Below, piece by piece: positions 1 through 7,598 of a stretch of DNA of 51,234 bases (positions are counted from its first letter, which is position 1; each line of letters begins with the position of its first letter). The notes beneath the pieces are model-generated. The model did not search any database. It had not been told where the DNA came from and worked only from the letters and a program-made list of their open reading frames with translations. The stretch comes from DAOUAT01 sp964551735 (GTDB taxonomy: Bacteria; Chloroflexota; Anaerolineae; CG2-30-64-16), in NCBI GenBank assembly GCA_964551735.1, contig CAZKEF010000040.1, positions 1 to 51,234 of the forward strand, in the 5' to 3' direction. The position numbers and the translations under genes are program-made.

Positions 1-1000
1 GGCTGGTGGCGAGGACCGGGTCCTCGGGCAGGAACGCCTTGCCGCCGAAGCGCGTCAGCAGCGCCTCGCGCAAGAGCAAGGCCCCGCCGCCCACCACCAC
101 GATCGCGGCGAAGCGCCGGTAGTCGCGGCCCCAACGCCGCTCGATCAGGCCGGTAACCTCGCTGGCCCAGATCGGCAGCGCCAGGCCGATGTCCAGCCGA
201 CCAGCGCGGAGCTGGGCGTCCAGCTCGCCCAGGGTGTAGAAACCGTCCGGCGCGGCCAGCTCCAGCAGGCGCCGCACGCCGAAGGTCTGCCCCGCGGTGA
301 AGCGGTTGACCGGCGCGCCGTTGCGCGCGACCAGCAGCTCGACGGTGGACATGCCGACCGAGACGACGCCGATCTCCTTGGCGAAGAGCAGCTTGCGGGC
401 CGGGATGAAGCCGCCCGCGGCGTCGAGCAGGAAGTCGAACAGCGCGCCGGCCGGCTGCGAGGAGATCTTGGCCTCGGTGACGGCGACCTCGCAGGCTGCG
501 CCGTCCGCGGTCCAGGCCTGGCTGCCCACCAGCCAGCGGCGCACCCCGGCCGCCAGACCGGCAGTCTCGCTCTCCGGGCCGGTGAGCGATTCGAGCGGCA
601 GACCGATGGTGACGTTCAGGGCAGCTGCCGGCAGGCCGGACTGCTGGAAGTAGCGGGTCAGCCCGCCGTAGGTCAGCGCCTGGAGTTCCGGCGAGCCGGT
701 GAAGCGATCGTGGTCCAGGTTCTCGACCACCCGGCCCCAGTCGGCCGCGCGCTCGCCGACCCAGAAGGTGCCGGCCCTGGTGGCGATGCGCAGCGGCGGC
801 TTGGCCTGCGCCAGGCCGGCCATCCGGCTCAAGGTGCGGCTGCCGTCGGTGGCCACGATGGACGGGAGCTGGATGCCACCACCCGGCCCGTAGATTTTGA
901 TCGCGCCGGCGCCCGGATCGAGGCCCAGCAGGACCTCCGGCGCCGCGTCGGCGAGGGCTGGCGGACCGCCCTCCCGGCGATAGGGTGTTGTTGTCTGCAT
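1..1000 (-). CDS. ParM/Alp-type actin-like ATPase (3' end outside window)
   Basis: The reverse-strand frame is open from an ATG at 1000 to the window edge (about 333 residues) and is preceded by a good AAGGAG ribosome binding site. An actin-like fold is supported by a phosphate-1-type motif GLDPGAGAIK near residues 26-35, a phosphate-2-like VVSVGMSTVE stretch, and an adenosine-type VVVGGGA motif near the truncated end. Plasmid-segregation actins of the ParM/Alp/PRTRC class polymerise with ATP to push DNA copies apart. The phosphate-2 motif lacks the usual leading Asp-x-Gly, so activity is not assured. It is the third gene of a probable operon after an XRE regulator and an 81-residue protein, a layout typical of plasmid or integrative-element maintenance loci. 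A DnaK-like or PilM-like member of the same superfamily is the alternative. Confidence 0.7.
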   Translation of the reverse strand, partial: MQTTTPYRREGGPPALADAAPEVLLGLDPGAGAIKIYGPGGGIQLPSIVATDGSRTLSRMAGLAQAKPPLRIATRAGTFWVGERAADWGRVVENLDHDRFTGSPELQALTYGGLTRYFQQSGLPAAALNVTIGLPLESLTGPESETAGLAAGVRRWLVGSQAWTADGAACEVAVTEAKISSQPAGALFDFLLDAAGGFIPARKLLFAKEIGVVSVGMSTVELLVARNGAPVNRFTAGQTFGVRRLLELAAPDGFYTLGELDAQLRAGRLDIGLALPIWASEVTGLIERRWGRDYRRFAAIVVVGGGALLLREALLTRFGGKAFLPEDPVLATS

Positions 1001-1032
1001 GCGATTCTCCTTATCCGTGCTGACTCACAGTG

Positions 1033-1278
1033 TCAGCACGCGCCAAAGTCGTGTGGTGTGGGCAGCGCCGGCGGGAGGACCGGGGTGGTCCCTGCCAAAG
1101 CCTCGGTGTGCGCGGACGGCAGCGCGGCCGCGGTCAGGTGGCCGGGTTCGTCTGGGACCTGCCGGTGCTGCTCGGCCCCGACGGCCAGGCCATGTGCGGC
1201 CAGGAAGTCGTGGGCCCTGGCGGCGATCTGCAGGATCTCAGCCTGGGCCAGGGTCCAGAGGTTGAAGGTTCGGCTCAT
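1033..1278 (-). CDS. Small hypothetical protein between XRE regulator and ParM-like gene
   Basis: The 81-residue frame starts at the ATG at 1278 behind a GAGGAG-type ribosome binding site and ends 32 bases before the ParM-like start. A longer in-frame start at 1341 would overlap the upstream gene and lacks a good RBS. The N-terminal half (starting MSRTFNLWTLAQAE) looks like an amphipathic helix, and the C-terminal half is rich in Ala, Pro and Thr. No family is recognised. Its position suggests a partner or adaptor of the actin-like ATPase, as small ParR-like proteins are, but the sequence itself does not show this. Confidence 0.45.
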   Translation of the reverse strand: MSRTFNLWTLAQAEILQIAARAHDFLAAHGLAVGAEQHRQVPDEPGHLTAAALPSAHTEALAGTTPVLPPALPTPHDFGAC

Positions 1279-1288
1279 AGGATGCTCC

Positions 1289-1612
1289 TCATCGGTGCCA
1301 TGGCTGCCCGTCCTGGCCTGCTTCGCCGACGGACTCGCCAATAGCCGGTCCGACCGCAGCGATCAGCTCGGCGATGCTGCGCGGGTCGTCGGTGAGACCC
1401 AGCAGATATTCGATGGTCGTGTCCAGGACCTGGGCGATCGCGGCCAAGGTGATGGCCGCGGCGTGTTGGTACCTGCCGGACTCCAGGCGCCAGATGTGGC
1501 GCGAGTTGAAGCCGGCGTGCCAGGCGAGCGCATCGGCCGAGAAGCCGCGCGCCTTGCGCAGGGCGCGCATGCGCTTGCCGTCCACGGCGATGGGTGTGTG
1601 TTGGTCTGCCAT
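1289..1612 (-). CDS. XRE-family helix-turn-helix regulator
   Basis: The 107-residue protein has a Cro/C1-type helix-turn-helix at about residues 12-65: RMRALRKARGFSADALAWHAG leads into a recognition helix ending IWRLESGR, followed by the usual TLAAIAQVLDTTIEYLLGL tail. The start at 1612 is chosen because GGAGCAGAC lies just upstream and the N-terminal extension to 1732 is low-complexity. It is the first gene of the reverse-strand set leading to the small ORF and the ParM-like ATPase, so it probably autoregulates that operon. A 10-bp inverted repeat at 1676-1751 lies in its upstream region. Confidence 0.8.
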   Translation of the reverse strand: MADQHTPIAVDGKRMRALRKARGFSADALAWHAGFNSRHIWRLESGRYQHAAAITLAAIAQVLDTTIEYLLGLTDDPRSIAELIAAVGPAIGESVGEAGQDGQPWHR

Positions 1613-1675
1613 GTGTCTGCTCCGTGTGGTGAGATACGGACACAGCGAGGGGAGCCTGACGGTGGGCAACAAAAA

Positions 1676-1751
1676 GCGGATAGCGCATGACCCCGCTGAT
1701 CGAAATCGAGCCTGCGCTCGATCCCGCATCAAGGAATCATTCGCTATCCGC
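1676..1751. repeat. 10-bp perfect inverted repeat upstream of XRE operon
   Basis: GCGGATAGCG at 1676-1685 is repeated inverted as CGCTATCCGC at 1742-1751, with about 56 bases between. The spacer holds a further partial ATCGAG/CTCGAT symmetry. It could be an operator of the XRE/ParM operon, a partition site, or a scar of the neighbouring insertion sequence. The sequence does not decide which. Confidence 0.5.
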
Positions 1752-1775
1752 TATTCGTAGGGTAGGAGAAGCCGC

Positions 1776-3251
1776 CTACCGGCCTGATTCGATCAGTTTC
1801 CGGTCGGGTTTAGCCACTGGTGCGTCATCTTCGGGGAGCAACTGGATATTTGCCCAGAGACGGCACGACCCGTCGTCCCCGCTGGGACAATGTCGCATCA
1901 GTGGAAAGAATGGAAGCTTCACCACAAGTGCGGTAAGCGAATGTCCCTTGATTTGAGCTCCTGCGAGGATCAGTCGCAGGAGCTCATTCTTTGCCAAGGG
2001 CGTTTCCGCTGCCGCCCACCGTTGGGCGAACCCCTCAAGCACGTGTCCGGCCTCTATGATAGCATCCAATGCCCGATCCAGGATACTGGGCAGCTTGCGG
2101 CGCTGGGTGATCTCGGGAAATGTGCCGTGATTCAAGTACCGGCGCACGGTTTGGCGGCCCATACCCAGTTGCTGTGCGATCTGGCGCACGCTCACACCTT
2201 CCTGGTGTAGGCGCATGACCTCTTCGTAACGAGACAGCCGCCGCTGACGTCGTTGTTGGCGTAGCAACTGGTCTTTGGTCACATCCACCGCTGGCGGCTC
2301 GTCGGTCCGCCTGGCTGCACCGACCGGGTCCAAAACGGTGGCATTCGTCTCAGCCGCTGCGCCGGTGGCAGCAGTTGCCATCTCTGCCGTGTCGCCCACA
2401 GTTGGCGGTGTTGCGCACTTGGGCGCCTGATCATGGGCGCGGGGTACGCTAGGCAAAACCGCATGTTTGCGGGTCAGCAGACGTTCCAGCGCCTCGCGCA
2501 GATTGGCCAGCAGATGCCAGCGATCAGCGACTTGCACTGCGTCCGGCGCGCCACGCCGCGCCCCTTCGGCGTAACTGCCGCCGCGATCACGACTGATGAT
2601 CTCAACGCCGGGATGGGCCTGCAACCAGGTCGCCAGCGTGTCGGCTGTACGGTCTGCGAGCAGATCAACAACACAGCGCTGCTCCAAGTCAACCAGAATC
2701 GTGCCGTAGGTTTGGCCTTTCTTCCAAGCCCAATCGTCGACGCCCAATACCTTCGGGATGGCAGCCGGCGCCAACTCGGTATAGCTGGCCAACCGCAGCA
2801 GGGTGTCAGCACTGACCGGCATGGCCTGCCGCAGCGCGCTGCGGGCGCCGGCTTCACCGCCCAGCGCCAGCCCGATCTGGCGTTGGGTCTCGGCCAAGCG
2901 GGTGGTCCGGCGGGCAAAGCGGCGGATCACCCCGGGCAGCCGCTCGACGAAAGTCTGTTGCTGACACGCTGGATTATCGCAGAAGAAACGGCGCACGTTG
3001 AGCTGCAGGCGCACCTGTCGCCCGAGGCACGCTAAGTCGCCCGGTCGCCGTGTATATCGGCTATGCTCACGCGTTGCGACCACTCCGCAACTCGGGCAGC
3101 AGGGCGTTGTCCGGCACGATGTCGTCACAATCGTGACGTCCTGGCCGTCGATAACAATCTCATCCAGACGCAGGTAATCTACTTCTGGTAGTGGTAACTT
3201 CGCTGTCAGCGAAGCCGGAATAGTGGCGTCAACGCAGGTGTTGGTAGACAT
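1776..3251 (-). CDS. ISL3-family transposase with aberrant C-terminus
   Basis: The 491-residue protein has the ISL3 layout. An N-terminal zinc-finger region (Cys pairs near residues 50-55 and 91-96) is followed by the DDE core start VDDWAWKKGQ near residue 171, the second acidic block EIISRDRGGSY near 217, and ADRWHLLANL after it. A resolvase-like HTH (GVSVRQIAQQLGMGRQTVRRYL) follows a linker near residue 350. In this family the C-terminus should carry an SNGQVEG-like block with the last catalytic Glu. Here the final ~90 residues show no such block and read as unrelated sequence (LPFFPLMRHCPSGDDGS). The copy is probably truncated or fused to other DNA and inactive. Confidence 0.8.
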   Translation of the reverse strand: MSTNTCVDATIPASLTAKLPLPEVDYLRLDEIVIDGQDVTIVTTSCRTTPCCPSCGVVATREHSRYTRRPGDLACLGRQVRLQLNVRRFFCDNPACQQQTFVERLPGVIRRFARRTTRLAETQRQIGLALGGEAGARSALRQAMPVSADTLLRLASYTELAPAAIPKVLGVDDWAWKKGQTYGTILVDLEQRCVVDLLADRTADTLATWLQAHPGVEIISRDRGGSYAEGARRGAPDAVQVADRWHLLANLREALERLLTRKHAVLPSVPRAHDQAPKCATPPTVGDTAEMATAATGAAAETNATVLDPVGAARRTDEPPAVDVTKDQLLRQQRRQRRLSRYEEVMRLHQEGVSVRQIAQQLGMGRQTVRRYLNHGTFPEITQRRKLPSILDRALDAIIEAGHVLEGFAQRWAAAETPLAKNELLRLILAGAQIKGHSLTALVVKLPFFPLMRHCPSGDDGSCRLWANIQLLPEDDAPVAKPDRKLIESGR

Positions 3252-3285
3252 GCCAACAGGTTACCAGACTCCAGGCCGTTGGCCA

Positions 3286-3311
3286 TTTCACGCGAACTGC
3301 GGGAGAACCCC
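3286..3311. repeat. Probable ISL3 terminal inverted repeat (promoter-side end)
   Basis: TTTCACGCGAACTGCGGGAG followed by AACCCC lies 35 bases upstream of the transposase start and has the look of an ISL3 end (GG-TTCTCC...GTGAAA read inward). No inverted partner was found at the other side of the gene. A same-orientation look-alike sits at 1912-1935. This fits an element that has lost its distal end. Confidence 0.4.
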
Positions 3312-3499
3312 TTTTCGCTTGACAAATACACCCGATCGGCCCCAGTCCGCCAACAGGCACGCGTGCCCCGTGCCGGCGATCACGGCCGCAGGGTCGGGTA
3401 TGGGATCGGGCGCGCGCCACAGGATCGCTCACGCCAACGCCGAGCGCAGGATGGGCATGTCCGCCGGCACGGCCGGCCGCACGCTGACGTCAAGCGTTC

Positions 3500-4225
3500 T
3501 CACGACGCCCCATCCTCCACCAGTTTCATCACCCGAAACGCCTCCGCGTACGGCAGCCCCGCCGGCTTCCCCGTCTCCGCCGCCCAGTCGCGCAGCCACC
3601 GCCCGTCGCCCGGATCTACCTGGCTCTTGTGACAGCGCAGCGCCGCGATCTTGCGCTCCAGCGTGCTCGAGATGTCCACGTAGGTGTTGACGTGCGCTGT
3701 GTCGCTCGTCATGTAGAGCTCTTTGACCTGGTGCGGCGCCAGCCCTTCACTCAGCAGTTCGGGGAAGATCGGCCGGCTGGGCGCCGAGGGGAAGACCGCA
3801 TAGAGCGCGGCCTCGGCCGCGGCGCGATGATCGGGGTGATTGATGTAGTCGTTGCCGTAGAACAACACCGACGGATCGCCGCAGATCACCCGGTCGGGCT
3901 TGAGCCGGCGGATGACGCGGGTCAGCGCACGGCGCAGGTCGAGGGTCGGCTCCAGGACGCCGTCAGGATAATCCAGGAACAGCACGTCCCGAACGCCCAG
4001 CACCGCGCAGGCCGCGGTCTGTTCGGCCTGGCGGATGCGCACGAGCTCGGCCAGGCTTTGGGCCGGGTCGTTGCTCCCGGCGCCGCCGTTCGTCACCACC
4101 ACATACGTGATGTGTGCGCCCTGGCTGGCCCACAGCGCGGCGCTGCCGGCGACGGTGAACTCGGCGTCATCGGGGTGGGCGAAGATGCCGAGGATGCGGT
4201 GGGTTGGGGGAATGGTCTCAGTCAT
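3500..4225 (-). CDS. PIG-L family (LmbE-like) N-deacetylase
   Basis: The 241-residue protein carries the PIG-L zinc-binding signature AHPDDAE at residues 16-22 and the second histidine motif NHPDH at about 129-133. Length and motif spacing match the family, whose members remove acetyl groups from N-acetylglucosaminyl conjugates (GlcNAc-PI, mycothiol or bacillithiol precursors, antibiotic intermediates). The actual substrate cannot be told from the sequence. An ATG at 4225 is chosen over the TTG one codon earlier. The start overlaps by one base the stop of an upstream 60-codon ORF (TGATG), suggesting translational coupling. Confidence 0.88.
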   Translation of the reverse strand: MTETIPPTHRILGIFAHPDDAEFTVAGSAALWASQGAHITYVVVTNGGAGSNDPAQSLAELVRIRQAEQTAACAVLGVRDVLFLDYPDGVLEPTLDLRRALTRVIRRLKPDRVICGDPSVLFYGNDYINHPDHRAAAEAALYAVFPSAPSRPIFPELLSEGLAPHQVKELYMTSDTAHVNTYVDISSTLERKIAALRCHKSQVDPGDGRWLRDWAAETGKPAGLPYAEAFRVMKLVEDGAS

Positions 4226-4407
4226 CAAGGATCTGGCCGAACCTCTACTTCATATACGTGTGCGCGCTGCGCTGTGATAAGGTTTCGCCCGATAATCCGG
4301 CGCAGGGCGCCCCATAGCACAGCCAGTTCGCCGGCGCGAGTATAGCCGATCCGGATAGCGCGTGCAAAAGGCCCGGCTTCGGTTAGCTGGCATATGACGG
4401 CCGCCAT
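4225..4407 (-). CDS. Possible small protein coupled to the PIG-L gene
   Basis: The 60-residue frame starts behind GGTGGAGAA and ends in a TGATG overlap with the PIG-L start. The segment from LAVLWGALRRIIGRNLITAQ to YEVEV resembles the amphipathic N-terminal leader of some acyltransferase-like proteins, so it may also be a gene remnant. No family assignment is made. Confidence 0.3.
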   Translation of the reverse strand: MAAVICQLTEAGPFARAIRIGYTRAGELAVLWGALRRIIGRNLITAQRAHVYEVEVRPDP

Positions 4408-4653
4408 TTCTCCACCGGCGCGGCGCGCACGGGCACGTGCTCCAGGCCTGTCCTACGAAGTCCCGCGCAGTTTGCGGGGAGCTCGCCGCAGGAACGGCCG
4501 CAGCGAGCGAGAAGCAGGTGCGCGCCATTCTCGCCGAACTCGGCCATCTGATGTATGATGAACGGCAATGGTGCGGCAGTGTCGAGATTCGGACCCGGTC
4601 CGCTCCCCATGTCGCCATCGCTGCCAGCCGGAACATACACCATGAGATGACCG
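4408..4653. other. Intergenic region, no gene seen
   Basis: This GC-rich spacer lies between divergently transcribed gene sets. It must hold promoters for both directions, but I could not pick a convincing -35/-10 pair. No RNA gene or strong palindrome is evident. Confidence 0.4.
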
Positions 4654-5601
4654 ATGACCAGCGAATCCACCAACACCCAAAATCTGCTCTACCAGACCCT
4701 GCCGACCCGCGCCTGCGCAGACGAATGGGACATCCGCTACACCGCCGAACTCGACACGGGCCTGACGCAGAAGTTTGCCGCCCGCCACAAGGCCACGGGC
4801 CAGCGCGGGATCGTCAAGTGCGGCTGGCCGGGCACCATCGTCAAGGAATATCTCTGGCCGCGCATCGTGCGCAGTTTGGATCTGCCGGCCGCGCCGGCCC
4901 AGCTCGCGCCGATCCCGGACGTGCTGCTGTTGCGGGAGTTCGGCGGCCGCGCTCGGAGACGACCCGGAACCGAGGAAGATGGCCGCAGCACCTGCACGCC
5001 CATCGGCACGTTGATCCACTGGATCGCGCCGGCCGAGAGCGCGGCCTGGCTGTGGGATGCGACTGCTGAGGAGTGTAGCGCGCGCGGCGTCGCCCCGGCG
5101 GTGGTCGTCAGCTTGCAGACTCTGGCCTTGTGGGCGGGCGGCCTGGAGCCGGGGGAGTTCATGTTGGTTCCAGGCGGGCGGCCGGGAACCAACATGGCCG
5201 GCCAGACGCCGTTTGTGATCGATATGCAGGATGGTCTATTCATTGACAGCTTCGGCGCTCCGCTGGATCCCTTGGGGGAACCGAAACACGCGCAAGCCGT
5301 CACCTGGCTTCAAGAGCGCGTTGCCGGACGCCCGTGGAATGCCGACGATCGCCGGCAAGCTGTGATCACTATTCGGTCTCTACAAGCCCTGTCAGCGGAC
5401 CAGGTCGACTGGATCGCCGAAGACGCCGGCCGTGCGGTCATCGAGGCGGCCCTGCCGAAAGGGCTGGCGGACGTGATTTTGCCCGCAGGACAGGCGGCAC
5501 AACTCCAGGCCGCGCTCCGGAGCCACCTGACCCGGCTGACGCAGGACTGGGCCGAGCAGGTGGCGATCGTCATCCGACAGACGGCCAGCTCGCAGATGTG
5601 A
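4654..5601 (+). CDS. Hypothetical protein, faintly HipA-like
   Basis: The 315-residue protein is not firmly recognised. The N-terminal part contains ATGQRGIVKCGWPGTIVKEY followed by LPAAPAQLAPIPDVLLLREF, reminiscent of the substrate/ATP-binding entry of HipA-type kinases (a lysine-bearing strand followed by an IP-x-P segment). No complete kinase catalytic loop is obvious, although PFVIDMQDGLFIDSFG could correspond to the Asp-bearing metal-binding region. It heads a short plus-strand set of orphan genes (5623, 5942, 6101) close to plasmid-type genes, so an accessory-element origin is likely. Starting at 4654 avoids an upstream ATG that stops at once. Confidence 0.6.
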   Translation: MTSESTNTQNLLYQTLPTRACADEWDIRYTAELDTGLTQKFAARHKATGQRGIVKCGWPGTIVKEYLWPRIVRSLDLPAAPAQLAPIPDVLLLREFGGRARRRPGTEEDGRSTCTPIGTLIHWIAPAESAAWLWDATAEECSARGVAPAVVVSLQTLALWAGGLEPGEFMLVPGGRPGTNMAGQTPFVIDMQDGLFIDSFGAPLDPLGEPKHAQAVTWLQERVAGRPWNADDRRQAVITIRSLQALSADQVDWIAEDAGRAVIEAALPKGLADVILPAGQAAQLQAALRSHLTRLTQDWAEQVAIVIRQTASSQM

Positions 5602-5622
5602 ACTGTAGTGTGAAGGAGAATC

Positions 5623-5895
5623 ATGGGCAACGCCACGAAGAAGCTCACCTGGAACAAGCTGATCAAAATGGAGCCGCGGCTGCTGGCCCTGTACAACGAA
5701 GCCGGGGCCATAGACGGCAGTGCAGAGCGCTTCTGCGCCAACACCGTTTGGTACGAGCACTTCAAGCCGCGGCTGTTCCCCCTGGTGGGTTGGGAGTGCA
5801 GCAACCCGGCGCTCAGGACCCAAGAGGCCTGGGATCTGGCCTATGAGACGATCTACGAGGCCCTGCCGCCTTGCCGGGACTGCCTGTGCCTGTAG
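5623..5895 (+). CDS. Hypothetical small protein
   Basis: The 90-residue protein has a strong GAAGGAG ribosome binding site and starts 21 bases after the preceding stop, so it is probably co-transcribed. It is rich in aromatic residues (WYEHFKPRLFPLVGWE) and ends in a Cys-pair tail, PPCRDCLCL, that could bind a metal. No family is recognised. Confidence 0.6.
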   Translation: MGNATKKLTWNKLIKMEPRLLALYNEAGAIDGSAERFCANTVWYEHFKPRLFPLVGWECSNPALRTQEAWDLAYETIYEALPPCRDCLCL

Positions 5896-5941
5896 CGAGA
5901 CTGACGACCTGACGAAGAATCAACGGGATGAGAGAGTCTGC

Positions 5942-6097
5942 ATGCCGATCACGCTGTTGGCCCGCTATTGGAACGATCTGAAGCATTACTTCCAGATACC
6001 CGACGACGTGGTCCCGGTTGACATCACCGAGACGGCCCGCTGGTTCTTCGAGGAAGACGAGGCCGACTATCACGACTACCGGGAAGACTTCCCCTGA
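5942..6097 (+). CDS. Hypothetical 51-residue acidic protein
   Basis: A short frame starts at the ATG at 5942 and ends three bases before the next reading frame. The C-terminal half is strongly acidic (FFEEDEADYHDYREDF), as in small antirestriction, inhibitor or DNA-mimic proteins, but nothing else supports such a role. Tight spacing on both sides argues that it is a real member of the 4654-6884 gene set. Confidence 0.45.
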   Translation: MPITLLARYWNDLKHYFQIPDDVVPVDITETARWFFEEDEADYHDYREDFP

Positions 6098-6100
6098 GTC

Positions 6101-6884
6101 GTGTCGCCCTGGCCGGCAGCGTGGTTCGAGTTCCCCGCGCCGGAGTGGTCGAACCAGGACGGCCAGCTCATCAAGCTGCCGACCCTGCCGGGGCTGCGTT
6201 ACGGCTTCTTCGTACAGGCCCAGGAGCTGTCCGAAGAGGTGCGCGCCGACGCCCTGCGGCAAGACATGCTGCTGGCGGCCGAGGAACGCGCCGGTCGGAT
6301 CTACACTGCGCCCGAGATTCGCGCCCAGCGCCAGGAGATGATCGCCCACTACCTTGCCAACGATATCCTGCCGCGCTGGGTGCAGCGCGTCGGCTTCTGC
6401 ATCGGGGACGACGACCGCTGCGAAGTAATCGCTGCACCGCACTTCCGCCTACGGCGTGGACGGCGACGGCCGCATCCTGAGCCGGCTGGCCGTCCTGACC
6501 GGCGCGTCGCCGGACTCGAGCCTCGACATCGGCATGGTGCAGCCGGTATTTTTCGCGCTCTCGCTCCTGCACTGCCGCAACGTCACCACGGAGGACCAGC
6601 CGCCGACCCCGGCGAAGGTCGCCAAGAAGCGCCGCGAGCGCGGCATCCGCGATGTGCAGTTCAAGACCCTGGTCGTCAAGCCGCTCCGGCGGCAGCTACG
6701 CACAGTGGGCAAAGGGGAAGGCCCCCAGCAAGCGCTGCACTTCGTGCGCGCCCACTTCAAGGAGTACACGGCCGATGCGCCGCTGTTTGGTAAGCACATC
6801 GGCCGGTACTTCTGGGGCATGCACGCCGCCGGCCGCACGCAGCAGGGCGTGGTCGTCAAAGACTACGATGTGAGGCCCCGGTAG
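6101..6884 (+). pseudogene. Plasmid/phage-type hypothetical gene broken by a frameshift
   Basis: Two adjoining frames read as one protein. The first (GTG at 6101) is sensible up to CEVIAAPHF near 6445 and then becomes Arg/Pro-rich noise. The second frame becomes sensible from about 6440 (AYGVDGDGRILSRLAVLTG) and runs to the stop at 6884. It ends with the block HFKEYTADAPLFGKHIGRYF, which I recall from hypothetical proteins of actinobacterial and Chloroflexota plasmids and phages. A one-base change at about 6440-6455 would join them. The cause could be a mutation, a sequencing error or programmed frameshifting. Confidence 0.6.
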
Positions 6885-7007
6885 CAAAACTGTTGCTGGC
6901 GGCTGCGAGACGCATTCTCGGAATACTGCAAAATTCAGCTGCCAGGATCGTCAGGCAGCAGTGTCCCGACACATTAGGTACGACTGCGCAACGAGTGAGG
7001 TGACGAG

Positions 7008-7484
7008 ATGGTGGATTCACACGCTTCAGCAGCTAGTGATGCGAAGGTAACGCTGCGCCCGGTCAATCAAAGCAACTGGCGCGCTATCGCCAACCTGAAG
7101 GTCTTCGAGGCCCAACGCGAGTTCGTTGCCGAACCATCTTACTACCTGGCCCTCTGCTGCTATGGAAACGACTGGCAGCCGCTGGCGATCTACCTGGCTG
7201 AGCAGGTAATCGGATTCATGATGTGGACCACAGACCCGGCCGATGGCAGCTGTTGGCTGGGTGGCATCCTCGTCGATCAAGGGATGCAGAGGCATGGGTA
7301 TGGCGCACAAGCAGTGCGCGCAGCAATCGCCATGTTGCGGGGAGAGCATAGTTATCGGGACTTCGCCCTGTCCTATCAACCCGCTAACCTTGTCGCAAGA
7401 AAGCTCTACCAGAAGCTGGGCTTTGTAGAAACGAATGAATGGGAAGACGATGAGGTGGTCGCGCGCTTGTCGCTTGCAGTGTAG
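7008..7484 (+). CDS. GNAT acetyltransferase, SpeG/PaiA/BltD-like
   Basis: The 158-residue protein has GNAT-fold organisation. VTLRPVNQSNW opens the first strand, and the CoA-binding motif A is CWLGGILVDQGMQRHGYG (Q-x-x-G-x-G/A at about residues 97-102). YQPANLVARKLYQKLGFVET is motif B. The GFMMW strand and the N-x-x-ARKLY pattern resemble diamine/polyamine acetyltransferases, which move acetyl from acetyl-CoA to spermidine-type amines in the cytosol. Substrate specificity is inferred. It stands alone with an ATG at 7008 after GAGGTGACGAG. Confidence 0.85.
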   Translation: MVDSHASAASDAKVTLRPVNQSNWRAIANLKVFEAQREFVAEPSYYLALCCYGNDWQPLAIYLAEQVIGFMMWTTDPADGSCWLGGILVDQGMQRHGYGAQAVRAAIAMLRGEHSYRDFALSYQPANLVARKLYQKLGFVETNEWEDDEVVARLSLAV

Positions 7485-7598
7485 CAGAGGAGCCGATTGC
7501 CACCGCTGCACCCACGTCTGCGCGCCCCTGGAACGCGGCATGGTCGTGGAGGACGCGCAGATACAGTGCCCGCTGCACGGCATACACGATCGCCCTGC

